In this document: positions 23,546-36,150 of the stretch, in pieces
Layout of the letters: each line of letters starts with the position of its first letter
Position numbering within the stretch: position 1 is the stretch's first letter
Source: Cymbidium sinense
Taxonomy: Eukaryota; Streptophyta; Magnoliopsida; Asparagales; Orchidaceae
Assembly (NCBI GenBank): GCA_021442155.1
Contig: CM038215.1
Coordinates: 4,116,976-4,180,975 of the forward strand
Reading direction: 5' to 3'
Length of the DNA stretch: 64,000 bases
Translations under genes and position numbers: made by a program
Notes under the pieces: generated by a model
What the model saw: the letters and a program-made list of their open reading frames with translations, nothing else
Databases searched by the model: none
What the model was told of the DNA's origin: nothing

Positions 23546-24330
23546 TTGTGCTTGTCTAAACAATGTAACCATATATGATCAAAATATTGCCAGTACAAGA
23601 CACCATCCACAAGAGCATAGGAAAGTGCTCACTGCTTCATTTGATAGGCTTGGGACTTATCTTAAGGTATTTTCCCTTATTTAGGTAATCCTTGAATGGT
23701 TGCCTCCAATCTAACTCATCGTCCTTCTTGGCAATGGCAACCTCCCCTTCAAGAGAGTACTTTTTGATGAGTTCAATATCAATAAGGGATAAGACTTGTA
23801 TATTTTGGACCTTTATTGATATGGACTTATCCTCTAGACATGCCAACTCCTTGGAAAGCTTGGCTAAAGCATACACTACGGCATTCTCTCCTTGAGGAAT
23901 CTAATAAATTGTAATCTCTGAGATTTGGGTCAACAACTCTATGGTATACTTATGGTAGTGATGGAGCTTGGGCTTTATAACCATATAGGACTTAGTGATT
24001 TGGTTGATAACAACCTGAGAATCCTTAAAGATGTTGATGTTTTGGATGCTTAGAGTAATGACTAACTCCAGACCGACAATCAGAGCCTCATATTTGGCCT
24101 CATTATTGGTACAAGGATTGGACAGATGATAAGAGAATCTCATCACATTGTAATCCAAAGTTAAGAGAACTATTCCTACCTCTGTCTTTCCTAGAATAGT
24201 AAATTATGGTTATTCTCCTCTTTGAGGGGAAGCTACACCATTAAAGTACATCTCCTAACTGTGAATCCTAGTATCCCCTAAGTTCATGATTTGTTCATCA
24301 GGGAGATCATCACTTAGCGGAGAGTCAATA
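23546..24330 (-). pseudogene. Second (archaeal-type) RNase H and linker of block B
   Basis: Frame 23901-24158 reads M-R-F-S-Y-H-L-S-N-P-C-T-N-N-E-A-K-Y-E-A-L-I-V-G-L-E, then I-F-K-D-S-Q-V-V-I-N-Q and H-H-Y-H-K-Y, matching the extra RNase H of Tat elements better than in block A (D-S-Q is kept). Just upstream the first catalytic motif is M-Y-F-N-G, Asp to Asn, the same change as in block A. Frame 23637-23876 is the linker (A-L-A-K-L-S-K-E-L-A), shared with blocks A and C. Confidence 0.85.
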
Positions 24331-24439
24331 GGATGTGGGTGTGTTGCTTAGAAATCTGCTAGCGCTTGTCCTCTCATTGCACGGAGGGTACTGAAGGTAA
24401 TGTCAAAAGCGTGAGAGGATCATGGACCATCGTGCCAAC

Positions 24440-24850
24440 CATCTAGATAGTAGCAACCATGTCAATAGATACTGTAGTGGATTGATCCTAGAGATTAAGT
24501 TCACCTTATGATGAGCATGTAGTGCTGTTGCTTTTGGGATGGAAAGATTAAAGCTAGGCAATGCTTCTCAATGGGTGGATAATTAGCCTCAATAGAGATT
24601 AGATGGTGGTTGAGGTAGTAGAGTGCATTTTTCTTCCTTTTGTAGTTAGCTTGGGCCAACAAAGCACCAAAAGAGTCATCTAATGTAGTAGTGTAAAGTA
24701 TGAGCGGCTTGCCCTAGATAGGGGCTGCTAGAACTTGTAGCATCATCAGGTAATCCTTGATGTCTTCAAAGTCATGCTCACACTTATCATCACACTTGAA
24801 CTGTGCAACCTTTTTGACAAGTGCTGAGAATGGCTGACATCTTCTCAATA
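24440..24850 (-). pseudogene. RNase H domain of block B
   Basis: Base-level match to the block A RNase H (5985-6335), including the segments that encode E-K-H-C-L and Y-Y-L. Frameshifts and stops prevent a long open frame; for example the stretch near 24600-24660 is out of frame with that near 24500. Assigned by colinearity with block A. Confidence 0.75.
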
Positions 24851-25740
24851 GGTTGGATGTAAAGCATCTTAGATATGCCAACCGCTTTTGAAATGATCTG
24901 AGTTTAGTTAAAAATTTAGTGGCTAGAATTTCTAATATCGCCTTGATCTTCTTAGGATTGATTTTGTTTCCCTAGTGTTGGACAACAAACCTAAGGAATT
25001 TCCCTGAAGCTACTCCAAATGCACACTTAAGGCAGTTTATTTTGAGGTTAAACTATCATAATTGTTCAAAAACTACTCTCAAGTCAAAGTGATGGTCTTC
25101 CTTTTCTCTACTTTTGATAATGAGATCATCGACATAGCACTCGACTTGATGATAAATGAGTTTTTCAAATATTCGAGTCATAGCCCGCTGGTATGTAGCA
25201 CTTGCATTTTTAAGTCTGAAAGGCATGACCTTATAGCAATAGATTTCAAATTGGATTCTATAAGCAGTGTTTCTTCCATCTTTAGGGGCCATCTTTATTT
25301 GGTTATATCCAGATGAGCCATCCATGAAAGAGAAGACTACATGAGATGAGGCAATGTCAACCATTAGCTCTGGAATTGGTAGTGGAAATTTGTCTTTTGG
25401 GCATGCCCTATTTAAATCCCTAAAATTGACGCACATGTGAATTTGGCCAATTTGTTCTTAACTAGGACAACGCTGGCTAACTCAGTATGGAATTTTTCTT
25501 CTCAGATGAAGCCAGCATTGATCAATTTTTTGACTTCAGAAATGACCTATAGTTCTCTGTCTGATCACATGCATCTTAGAGCCTACTTGATAGGGTTAGC
25601 AATAGGCTCTATTGCTAGTTTATAGACTACTATGTTAGGAGCCAATCCATGCATCTATTCATAACTCCATGCAAAGAAGTCCTTAAACTTGGTCAATAGC
25701 CTTACTAAGTCATTGGTTTCAATTTTATTCAACAAAGAAC
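24851..25740 (-). pseudogene. Reverse transcriptase of block B
   Basis: The 126-residue frame at 25056-25436 is the best RT remnant in the window: M-C-V-N-F-R-D-L-N-R-A-C-P-K-D-K-F-P-L-P (residues 1-20), F-S-F-M-D-G-S-S-G-Y-N-Q-I (35-47), C-Y-K-V-M-P-F-R-L-K-N-A-S-A-T-Y-Q-R (67-84) and the active site Y-V-D-D (101-104). All landmarks of a gypsy RT palm are present. Upstream (25500-25740) a frameshifted F-A-W-S-Y-E-type segment is recognisable. The thumb side below 25050 breaks up. Not functional as it stands. Confidence 0.9.
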
Positions 25741-26697
25741 TAATGTATGTCGGGCATGGATATTCTTCAGTTTCTAAGTTAATTTCCCTGAGCTCATCGA
25801 TGGTTGACTTGATCTCTTCTTCAAACTCTTATGGCACATCTTCAATCTCAAAATCATTTGGATCATCTAAAGTTTCTAAGCACAGCTCCTCATATGAGTT
25901 AATGTGATTTTAAAAGAACCTATCATATTCCAAATGATTGGTGATGACTAAGCAATAATCATCATCATCAACTAGACCCTCTATACCAAATCCTTGTCCT
26001 AGTCTTAATTAAGAGCTTTTGCATTTGTTCTTCCATATTCTTTCAAAGTTGTTTGACCTGTGGTTTGACCAAGTATGTGGGATTAACCCTTTTTTTGCTA
26101 AATTATGAACATATGACCAGTACAAATCAAAAGTTAATTCTATTAAATCTTTATTTGCATAACCCACAAGTTCAACATCAACTTCTTGTCTTAAGGAAGA
26201 TGCTCCCAGAAAGAACCTCTGAGTCTTCACACCTGTGGATGACTTAGGGGCTTCCTTAACTACCAAACCCTCAGCTTTTTAAGAGGAAAGTGGGGTTAGA
26301 GCTAAGGTTCTGAACTGATGCCTAACTGTTTCATATATATACTAGGATATACTTATACTTTACTTTGGAGCCCGTTCATCATCGCTATCTGGCTCAAGTG
26401 CCACCACCAAGGGAATCTACTATAGAGAAGAGCTGGTTGGTGTACTAATCATATAAGACTCATCCTATGAACTAGATTCTAAGTCTATATTGATAACAGG
26501 TGTACTCCTCGTAGTTGGGACTATCTTCTATTGGGTGGCCAATAAGGAGGTTTTCCACCCCTAGGACTGCCTCCAAATTGGCCTCTTTCTCTACTTGGTG
26601 GAGGTCAGATCGTCCTACCCATATTTTCGAATGGAGTAATAAACTACGGAATTTAATGTCATGCTCCACTTCCTCCTCCAAGTCTATTTTCGCTCTC
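25741..26697 (-). pseudogene. Protease-RT linker of block B
   Basis: Colinear with 7251-8120 and longer. It holds the minus-strand frames at 26009-26266 and 26472-26681, the latter with I-G-H-P-I-E-D and an acidic E-E-E-V-E-H-D start next to the polypyrimidine tract. No enzymatic domain is recognised. It corresponds to the poorly conserved spacer of this lineage. Confidence 0.6.
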
Positions 26698-26757
26698 TTT
26701 TATTTTCTTTTCTTTTTCTCTTTATTTTTCTTTTTATCTTTCATTTTTTTTATTTTT
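26698..26757. repeat. Polypyrimidine tract (poly-Lys coding on minus strand), block B
   Basis: About 60 bp of T/C sequence encoding Lys-rich residues on the minus strand; counterpart of 8105-8176 and 61978-62070. Confidence 0.75.
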
Positions 26758-27055
26758 AAACTTTGTCCAAGTTCACGAGAATATACTTGTTGATTTTGAG
26801 GGAGGTAGTAAGCCGCATCCTCATATATGTCCACCTCGTGAACTGTTAATGGATTAAGATCTCCTTTGACATAGTAGATGATCCCACCTCTCACAAACTT
26901 CATACACTGATGTAGAGAGGATGGAACTATGTTGTTCTCTTGTATCCATGGTCTCCTAAGTAAAGCATTGAAAGATGTATCCGAGTCTGTGAAACTTTGC
27001 TTCGATCTTCCAATCATTTATCTCCAAGGGAAACACTATGGAGCTTAAGGCCTGT
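26700..27055 (-). pseudogene. Protease-derived segment of block B
   Basis: The minus-strand frame reads D-T-S-F-N-A-L-L-R-R-P-W-I-Q-E-N-N-I-V-P, then S-L-H-Q-C-M-K-F-V-R-G-G-I, the post-catalytic part of a Tat-lineage protease. The usual L-G-R-P-W is L-R-R-P-W. Upstream the same TGA and the K-I-E-S-A-L-Q-K remnant seen in block A are present. No D-T/S-G motif is seen. Confidence 0.75.
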
Positions 27056-27880
27056 TGACCTCACTTTTGGAGTGCGGATTCAATCTTCCCATCTTAGACT
27101 TAGGAGACTACTAGACACTAAGACTTCCCTAATCATAAGACACTTCTAATAATTAGGTAAACACATAACCTAAGCCTGAAGAATTATAAGGGTTAACCAT
27201 AGGATTAGGTTATGCCTTAAGAATTAGGATAATCCACTTACCTTACAACCCAAATGCAATCCATGTTCACCTTCTCAAACCAAAGCTCAAGTTCAATTCA
27301 AACATCAAATTCAAATCCAAATCCAAACCCAAATTTCAAAACCAATTGATTAAAGCCCATGATCAAATACATACTTGAAACCCTTCCTAAGCCATATGAC
27401 CTATCCCATGGACTTAGCCAAATCTTAATCCAAATCAATTCAAAATCAATTGATTTTCTCATAATAAATTTAAATCTTCAATCATCTTCCTAAATATAAA
27501 TCAAATATACATTCAAATGATCAAAACTAAATCAAACTAAATCAAATTAAATCAAAACCTTTCCTAAGCCATATGACCTATCCCATGGACTTAGCCAAAT
27601 CTTAATCCAAATAAAGTCAAACTCAATTGATTTTCTCACAAATTAAACATATTTTTAATCATCTTTAAAAATTTAAATAAAATATGTATTTAAATCATCA
27701 AGACTAAATCAAACCAAATCAAAATCCAAACCTAAGCTACATGACCCAACTCCATGGACTTAACCAAATTCCTTCATTCCAAAACCCAAATTCAATTGAT
27801 TTTCTCACGAATCAATCATACCTTCAATATTATTCACAAATATAAATGAAATCTACAATCATAAAGCCAAACCAAAATCA
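27056..27880. repeat. ~175-bp tandem repeat, block B
   Basis: Three units with CATATGACC or ACATGACCC followed by CCATGGACTTA at about 27393, 27570 and 27739 (steps 177 and 169). Each also carries CAATTGATTTTCTCA. The same array is in blocks A (two units) and C (three units). Confidence 0.7.
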
Positions 27881-28960
27881 ACCCAAGTCAAACCCAACTT
27901 AACCCTTTTGACTTGAAATGTTCAAATGAACCAAAACCCATTTTAACCCAAGCTAATTGCAATTGAATTTATATATCAATCCCAAATCCATATATAAACT
28001 CAACTAAATCAAACTCAACCAAAAATCAAGCCAACTAAACCCAATTGGTCCAGTTGACCCAAAGTGGACAATTTGACCTATTTGAGCCAAGTTCTAATCC
28101 TACCAAAATTGGATTGAACCAAGCCATTAAAACATCCCATCATGATTGTTGATAACCCTACGTTGATCAATTATCACAAATTGGGTGAAACCAAGTCAAC
28201 TTGGTCATTTGACCAAGTCAACCCCTTAACCAATACGAATCCAAATTAGCAAAATTGTAACTTATGACAAATCTCTTGAAACCAATGATTCATACCAAAT
28301 CAAATCAATATTTGAATATGACTTGATCTTCAATTGAGTCAAATCAAACCCAATTGGCCCTCTTGACCCAAGTTGTCCCAATTTGATCTAAAAGATCAAA
28401 TTGGGTCAAATTAAAATGTAAGCCAAACTGATTGCAACAAATGGCTCAAGTTCATTGCAAATTGATTGTTGAACTTGACCAAAGCCAAGATTGTACCCAA
28501 TTGAACCCAATTGACCTACTTAGCCCAAAATGACCTAAAGGCTCAAGTTGGCCTAAATAAAACCAAATCCAAATTAATTAAAACCAAAGCCTACAATCAT
28601 CTTCAATTGGTCAACTAAACTCAAACCAATAACCAACTCAAGCCAATTTGGCCAATTTGGTCAAATTGGTCAACTTAACCCATTTGACGCAAATGAATTC
28701 CAATGAGCCAAAATCAAATCTAAGCCAAACTAAACCAAACTAATTCAACCACGACATCCCAAATGATCATATGAACTTGACCCAACCCTTGGTTTGAACC
28801 AATTTGACCAATTTGTCAACTTGACACATCCTAACCCAATTTGACCTAAATGAGTCAAATTGAGCCAAACCTAACCAAATCAACTCCAATTAACTTGAAA
28901 TTTGGGCTAACCCTCATTTGGCTCATTTAAAATATGCACAAATAAAATCTAATGCCAAAT
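27881..28960. repeat. TTGACC/GGTCAA-rich low-complexity region, block B
   Basis: About 1.1 kb built from short related words: TTGACC, AATTTGGTCAA, CCAAATTG, CCCAATTG. TTGAC, the core of the plant W-box, is very frequent on both strands, but its density here looks like a by-product of word-level repetition. Block C has the same region from about 63180 to the window end. No open frame of note. Confidence 0.55.
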
Positions 28961-30425
28961 GATCATTCTACCCTTTGGTCAAGGGCATCACATGAGATAA
29001 ATCACCCATGTAAGTGGTCATTTCCATTCTTTAGCCACTTGGTAGTCTCTCAATGGTCCACCTAAGCCCTTAGGACACTACCCAACCTGACCCAAGGGGT
29101 GGTTGGGTCGACCCTGACCCATGGGAGTTAAAATCAACTCACCCTCCCCATTAGAGAATTTGAAACCCATTGGACACCCATGATTCCTCCTTGGCAGCCA
29201 CCTCCACACCTTCAACCAACCAAGCCGAACCAACTCACCTCCTCCCTGCCACCCATAACTCCCTGAGATGGTCGGACGGCCACTAGAAGCCAAACCCGAT
29301 CCCACCATCCGATCAAGATGAAGTGGGGTCTACACCCTCTCATTTCCACTCAAACACACACATAAATCATTCCTCAGAGCCCTAGCTACCCAAGATGAGC
29401 CTCTGGAGCCATTCCCTAAGCTCTCAAGCTCATTCCTCGATCAAAAAATTCCATTCTCGCCCGTCCTGAAATAGGACACTCCCATTTCAGACTTAACTTC
29501 CCCATTTCTCATTAAACTCAAATTAACTTTGCACGCACCATCCCCAGGCCTCGTCGAGCAAGAACGAATCATCTCCCAAGCTTCCTGAGCACTGAAGGTG
29601 GTACTTTGATCAAAGCTAAGCTCCAAATTGTCGGTTCATGGCCTTCTAAGCAAACATCAAGGAATTGATCTAATTGTCACTCAACAGGGCTTCGTCTTAA
29701 CTAGATGAAGTTTCCTTAATCATTCCAGCCACCGATCTTGAGCTCTGATGAGGTATGTTTCCAAAAGTAATCCTTAGGCAAATTTGTTGGAGCTTTTTTA
29801 AGAAAACTTGCATCTCGTGTTATCTTGATCGTTGGATCCCCTCCGATCGATGTCGTGAAGGTTTGGGATCCTTTTGGGGTTGATCTGAGCTTAGGTAAGC
29901 TCGGATCAAGTGAACAATGGAGGACGTACTCCATTCTCCATCACTTGCATGACGTTACATCACTTGCGTGATGTTACATCATACCGTCGTCGTGATCGAA
30001 CGAGCATCATGATTAGATCTGCTAGATCGATCTGATTTAATCCTATTAAGCTGTGAGATTAATCGTAGCCATTGACAAATGAGAAAGCACATCCACCACC
30101 GCCACATTAGTGCTGAGTCGAATAAGGTTTAAGTAGCCAATCCTGCGATGCCACGTAGAGAGTGCGCTGCGTCAGCACGTCACATGTCGCCAACAGGATT
30201 ATGTCTTAATTAGGCTTAATTAATCATTTTTAATGGATGAAACTTCTAAAAATCATAAAAAATCATAAGGAAATAAAAAAATTGCAAATAAAAGCTCATT
30301 TCAGAGGAGAATGAATTAAAAATGATCTTAACTAATTTTGAATAGTAATTAAGGTTTAATTACAAAATTCATTAGCTTAATTAGTCCTTAATTACTTGAG
30401 AAATTAATCCCAAATTTTATCGATT
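28961..30425. other. Noncoding region seen only in block B
   Basis: Less repetitive and less AT-rich than its surroundings, notably 29050-30200. Small minus-strand frames (29078-29308, 29441-29626, 29716-29934) show no motif I recognise. A stretch at 30090-30200 is comparatively GC-rich. A sequence with ATAAGGAAATAAAAAAATTG near 30270 resembles LTR or leader sequence of gypsy elements only in general style. It could hold the LTR or leader of the element; I cannot prove it. Block A has lost it; block C ends before it. Confidence 0.4.
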
Positions 30426-31020
30426 AATTTAATGGGATGACCACTATCTATCATAATTTTCTTGGGATATATTGCTTACTTAATTAGGAAAATTGACTAA
30501 CTCTTTTAAGTTAATTAATGATTAATAGAACCCATGAACAGTAACAAATTAGTTAATTAAGTTTATTAATCATTGTTCAACACTAAGTGAACTAAGGAAT
30601 AGGGTTGGGGGTTGGGACCCCTTTCCCTAAGTTCATTTCACCCTTTTTAAAATGAAATTAATTAATAACTAATTAATTAAATCACTTAACCAAATTGAAA
30701 TCATAATCACATCAAACCTTAATTAAATAAATCATGGCGTAGATCTTTAGGTGTTTAATAACCTAAAGGAGTTTAATGAAATTATGGTTAGTCCACATGT
30801 GTGAGAAAACCAATAAGAGTAATTAATTAAGTCCCTTAATCTAATTAACTATTAATCAGGAGCCAAATGCATTAGGCCCCTTTCATTTCCTAGAATCATT
30901 ATAAGTTTATTTTCCATGCATATCATGTTGACTCATAATTATTTAGTTAATTACTTTAAGATGAGGTCAGGGTAATTAATTCATCTAATTAAGGGTTCAA
31001 CTTAATTAACCCATAAAATC
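30426..31020. other. End region of block B, colinear with 9120-9720
   Basis: Closely matches 9120-9720 of block A with small indels. It stops at about 31020, where block A continues for another 1.1 kb, and is joined there to an A-rich telomere-like block. No gene is seen. Confidence 0.6.
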
Positions 31021-33021
31021 AACTAAAATAAAAAAATTAAATAAAAAACCTACACCTAAATAAAATAAAATAATAAAATAAATAAAAACCTAAACCTAAA
31101 CCTAAAAATAAAATAAAATAAAAAATATAAACAAAACTAAAATAGAATAAATAAAAACCTAAACTAAAAAATAAAATAAACTTAAAAATAAAAACCTAAA
31201 TAAAATAAAAACTAAACATAAAATAAAAATAAAATAAACCTCAAATAAAATAAAATAAAAACTAAATAAAATCATAAACCAAAAAAATAAACTTAAAAAT
31301 AAAACCTAAAAATAAAACCAAAAAATAAATAAAAAATAAAACCTAAACCCTAAACTAAAAAAAACTAAACCTAAAATAAACAAAATAAAATAAACATAAA
31401 ACCAAAATAAAATAAACTAAACCTAAACCCTAAATAAATAAAATAAAAATAAACTAAAAATAAACCTAAACCTAAAATAAATAAATAAACCCTCAAAATA
31501 AACTTAAAATAAAAACCAAAAACCTAAACCTAAAAAAATAAAATAAAAACCTAAATCTTAACCTAAAAATAAAAAATAAAACCTAAACCTAAATAGTAAA
31601 ATAAAAATAAAACTAAACAAAAGTACATAAACCCATCTTGAATAAAATAAACTAAAATAAATAAAAATAAACTAAATGAAATAAATAATAAAATAAATTA
31701 AAATAAATAAACATAAATAAATAAACCTAAAATGGTTTCTTAATTTTAAAACCTATAAATCCAAATCCTAAACCTACCACAAACTAACTAAATCTGACCT
31801 GCCTTACTTAAACCTAAACTAATGACCAACCCTAAAGTATAAATAAATATAAATCCTAACCCTCTCTGGCTCTAAATCCTCATGCATTGACCCTAATACT
31901 AAAACCTTCCTAAATAAAAACCACAAAGCCTGACTCTAAACTGACCCTTATACTACCCACAAACTAAAATAAACTCCTCTACCACACCTAATCAAAACTA
32001 AACCTCCCTACTACCTAAATCCTACCTCACTCCCTAACCTTGTCCTAAATCTAAACTAAATTAAACCTAAAAATAAAATAAATAAAAAACCTAATCCTAA
32101 ATAAAAAAAATAATAAAATAAAATAAAAACCTAAACTAAAACCTAACCATAAACCTAAAAATAAAATAAAATAAACTGATAAAGGTAAGCTAAAATAGAA
32201 TAGATAAATATCTAAACTAAACTAAAAGACATAAATAAAAAAACTTAAAATAAAATAAACTTAAAATAAAATAGAGATAAAATAAACTTAAAATAAAATA
32301 AAAACTTAAACCTAAAAAATAAACCTAAAAATAAATAAAAATAAAGAAAATTAAAATACACTAAAGAGAACTTAAACCTAAAATAAAATAAAATATATAA
32401 AATAAATTAAACCTAAACTAAAAATAGATAACCAAACCTAAACTTAATTCTAAACCTAAACTAAATAAATAATAAGCTAAAATAAACAAAAATATAACCT
32501 AAAATATACATAAAATAAAACCTAAACTAAACCTAAAAAAATAAAATAAAACCTAAACCTAAAGAAAAATAAAACCTACCTAAAAATAAAATAAAATAAA
32601 CTCAACAAAATAAACCTAAACCAAAAATAAACTAAAATAAATAACCTAAATAATAATAAACTAAACTAAATAAAAAATAAAAAAATAAATATAAATAAAT
32701 ATTAAAAAAATAAAATAAACTAAATAAATAAAATAAGCTAAATAAACTAAACCTCTTTGGTTTTAATTTTTTTAAAAACCATAAACCTAAATACAAACCC
32801 TAAACCTACAACCCTAAAAACTAAACCCTAAATGCATAAACCTTAAAACCCTAAACTTAAACCCTAAACCCTAGACCCTAAACCCTAAACCCCAACCCTA
32901 AACCTTCAACCATAAATCCCAAACCCTAATCCTAAACCTAAAGTAACTAAATAAATTAAAAAATAATCATAAACCCTAAAACCTAATAGATCAAAACCTA
33001 AAACTAAACCTAAACCCTAAG
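31021..33021. repeat. Composite telomere-like array
   Basis: 31021-31735 A-rich; 31736-32060 C-rich variant (CTGACCC, CTCTGGC words); 32061-32750 A-rich; a hinge with TTTGGTTTTAATTTTTTTAAA at about 32755; 32780-33021 CCCTAAA-rich, with the CTAAAGTAACTAAATAAATT leader before GRP copy 2. Confidence 0.85.
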
Positions 33022-33473
33022 AATGGGCGGAACTTTGATAGTAGGAACATCATCGTCAACTAGGCTCAATCTAAATCGGCAAGGGAGTCAAGGGAGGTGG
33101 CTATCATAGTGATGGTGGGGATCGGAGGTGCTAGTGGATATGAGGTGGTCGGAAAGGTGGTATAGAGGGTTACAGCCATGGTGGTGGCAGAGGGAGAGAT
33201 TAGGGATATGATGGTGGATCGTGCTACTAGAGAGGTCAGGGTGGTTTTGATGGGAACTCGAGAAACTGAAGAACAGCCGATCCAATCTACTGCTTATGGA
33301 ATCGTGCCTTTATAGTAAAGACAGTTCTAGGTAGCTGGCACTTTTAATTTGGTCTATGTGTGGTCATTTTTGATCTATGTCGTTGCTTGTGTCTTAGAAA
33401 ACTTGGTGCATTACTTGGTTGATGAAATCGAAAAGAAGAAATGTTGAATCTGAATTTTTTCTCTGTTAAAAAA
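33022..33473 (+). pseudogene. GRP7-like 3' fragment, copy 2
   Basis: Same start as the other copies (AATGGGCGGAAC). The glycine-rich tail is shorter by about 45-50 bp between 33165 and 33175, where the second half of the G-Y-G-G-G repeats is lost. The end reads R-Y-...-R-G-Q-G-G-F-D-G-N-S-R-N with TGA at 33267-33269, preceded by frame damage (TGCTACTAGAGAGG). The 3' UTR and a short A run at 33468-33473 follow. Non-functional: no RRM and frameshifted. Confidence 0.8.
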
Positions 33474-35685
33474 CTAAAAACCTTAAACCTTAAACTAAAA
33501 CCTGAACCTTGAACCTAAAAATAAAATAAATAAGAAAACCTAAACCAAAATAAAATAAAAAAATAAAATAATTTAAAAACCTAAACTAAAACCTAAACCT
33601 AAACCTAAACCTAAAAAGAAAATAAAATAAATAAAAATAAAAACCTAACTAAAATAAAATAAATAAAAACCTAAACAAAACTAAAAATAAATAAACCTAA
33701 AATAAAAAATTGAAATAAAATAAAAACAAGACATAAAATTAACCTAAAATAAAAACTAAATAAAAACCTAAACTTAAAAAAATAAACCTAAAAATAAAAC
33801 CTAGAAATAAATAAAAAATAAAACCTAAACCTTAAACTAAAAAAAAACCTAAACCTAATATAGAAAAAACAAAATAAACTAAACTAAAATAAATTAATCC
33901 TAAACCTAAACCCTAAACTAAATAAAATAAAATAAACTAAAAATAAACATAAACCTAAACTAAAAAAAACCTAAAAGTAAACTTAAAATAAAAACCTAAA
34001 ATCTAAACCTAAAAGAATAAAATAAAAACCCAAGGCTAAATCTATAAATAAAAAATAAAACTTAAACATAAAAAATTAAATAAAAATACAACTAAACAAA
34101 AAAACATACTTAAACCTAAACCTTAACCTAAAAAATAAAAAACCTAACCTAAAATAAATAAACTAAATTGAAAAAAATAAAAAATAAACCTAAATAAAAA
34201 TTAAAATTAAAATATACTAAAATAACTAAAACATAAACTAAATAAATTAAATAAACCTAAACCTATCACTTTACTGAATTTTTTTTTAAAAAAAAATCTT
34301 AAACCCTAATCCCTAAACCATAAACCCTAAATCCTAAACCCTAAACCCTAAACCCTAAAACTATAACCCTAAACCTACAACACTAAACCCTAAACCCTAA
34401 ACCCTAAAAATGCATAACCCGTAAACTCTAAACCCTAAAAACCCATAAACCATAAGCCCTAAACCCTAACCATAATCGTAAACCCTAAACCCTAAACCTT
34501 AAAATCCTAAACTCTAAACCCTAAACTAACTCTAAAAACCCTAAAGCCTAAAGCTTAAATCGTAAACCCTAAACTAACCCTAATCCCTAAGCTAACCCTA
34601 AACCCTAAACCATAAAGCCTTAAACCCTAAAATCCTAAACCCTAAAACTTAAACCCTAAACCCTAAACCCTAAACCCTAAACCCTAAAAACCTAAAAACT
34701 AAAACCAAAACCTAAACTAAATTAAACCTAAAAATGAAATAAATTAAAAAAACCTAAACCAAAATAAAATAAAAACTTAAACTAAAACCATAACCTAAAA
34801 CTAAAATAAAATGAAGTAATAAAAATAAACAACAATAAATAAATAAAAACCTAAATTAAACTAAAAATGTAAAATAATCCTAATAATAAAAAACCTAAAT
34901 AAAATAAAAACTAAACGTAAAATAAAAATAAAATAAACCTAAAATAAAATAAAATAAAATACAAACCAAAACTTAAAAAATAAAATTTTAAATAAAACTG
35001 AAAAATAAATAAAAAAACCTAAACCCTAAACTATAAAAAACCTAAATCTAAAATCAAAATAAAATAAACAAAATAAAATAAACATAAATCTAAACCTAAA
35101 CTAAATAAGATAAAATAAACTAAAAATAAACTAAAAATAAAACCTAAAACTAAACCTAAAATAAAAACCTAAAACCTAAACCTAAAAAAATAAAATAAAA
35201 ACCAAAACCTTAACCGAAAAAATAGACTAAAATTAAATACCTAAACTAAATTAAATAAACTAAACTAAATCAAAATAAAAAATAAACATAAATAAAAATA
35301 AAAAATAAAATAAACTAAAATAAATAATAAATAAACTAAATAAGCATAAACCTACCAGTTTACTTAGTTTTAAAAAAAACCATAAACCTTAAATCCTAAA
35401 CTCTAAGCCCTAAACCTTAAACCTACAACCCTATAGCCTAAACCCTAAAAAACCCTAAACCTTAAGCCCTAAGCCTTAACACTAAACCCTAAACCCTAAA
35501 AGCATAAACCCTAAAACTCTGAACGCTAAACCCTAAACCCTAAACCCTAAACCCTAAACCCTAAACCCTAACTATAAACCCTAAACCTTAAACCGCAAAC
35601 CCTAAACCTAAACTTAAAGTAACAAAATAAATTAAAAAATAAACCTAAACCCTAAAACCTTCTAAACCTAAACCTAAACCTTAAG
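33474..35685. repeat. Composite telomere-like array
   Basis: 33474-34260 goes almost at once into A-rich words. The hinge is at about 34266 (CACTTTACTGAATTTTTTTT). 34300-34700 is CCCTAAA-rich. 34701-35345 is A-rich. A second hinge is at about 35353 (CAGTTTACTTAGTTTTAAAA). 35380-35685 is CCCTAAA-rich with the leader of GRP copy 3. Confidence 0.85.
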
Positions 35686-36150
35686 AATGGGCAGAACCTC
35701 CATAAGAGGAACATCATCATCAACCGTGCCTGGCCTAGATATGGCGGTGGGAGGCAAAAGGCGTGTTATCATAGTGATGGTGGGGATCCGGAGGCCGTGG
35801 ATATGGAGGTGGTGGTCGAGCAAATGGTGGAGGCCGGAGGAAACGAGGTTACATCCGTGGTGGTGACGGAGGGAGAGATTAAGGATATCATAGTGGATCC
35901 CGCTACTCGAGAGGCCGGGGTGGTTCTTATGGGAACTGAAAAACTAAAGAATGGTCATTCCGATCTACTGCTTATGGAAGAGTCTTTACAGTAGAGATGA
36001 TTCTACTTAGCTAGGGTTTTTGATTTGGTCTATGCATGCTCATTTTTATTTATGTCATCACTTGTGTTTTAGAAAACTTGGGGTGTTACTTGGTTGATGA
36101 AATCAAAAAGAAGAAATGTTGAATCTGAATTTATTCTATGTTGAAAAAAA
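35686..36150 (+). pseudogene. GRP7-like 3' fragment, copy 3
   Basis: Begins AATGGGCAGAACC (N-G-Q-N). The tail reads G-Y-G-G-G-G-R-A, then G-G-G-R-R-K-R-G-Y and G-S-R-Y-S-R-G-R-G-G-S-Y-G-N, where the next codon TGG has become TGA at 35937-35939. A 1-nt deletion follows before the original stop. The 3' UTR is complete to an A run at 36144-36150. Frameshifts and an internal TAA near 35879 confirm a dead copy. Confidence 0.85.

Larger units (their letters stand above)
18252..31020 (-). mobile_element. Ty3/gypsy Tat-lineage-like element, decayed block B
   Basis: The most complete of the blocks. On the minus strand it has protease segment, linker, RT, RNase H, second RNase H and integrase in order, flanked by the 335-bp and 410-bp repeats on the low side and by the 175-bp repeats plus about 3 kb of noncoding sequence on the high side. 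It is bounded on both sides by telomere-like sequence: CCCTAAA ends at 18251 and an A-rich block starts at about 31021. The low boundary matches those of blocks C and D. All coding parts are broken. I could not define LTRs or a target-site duplication; the repetitive flanks make that hard by eye. Confidence 0.85.

Noticed and set aside
29078..29934. Gag or a host gene in the B-specific region
   Set aside because: Short unconnected minus-strand frames without a zinc knuckle or other motif; no splice pattern that I could defend.
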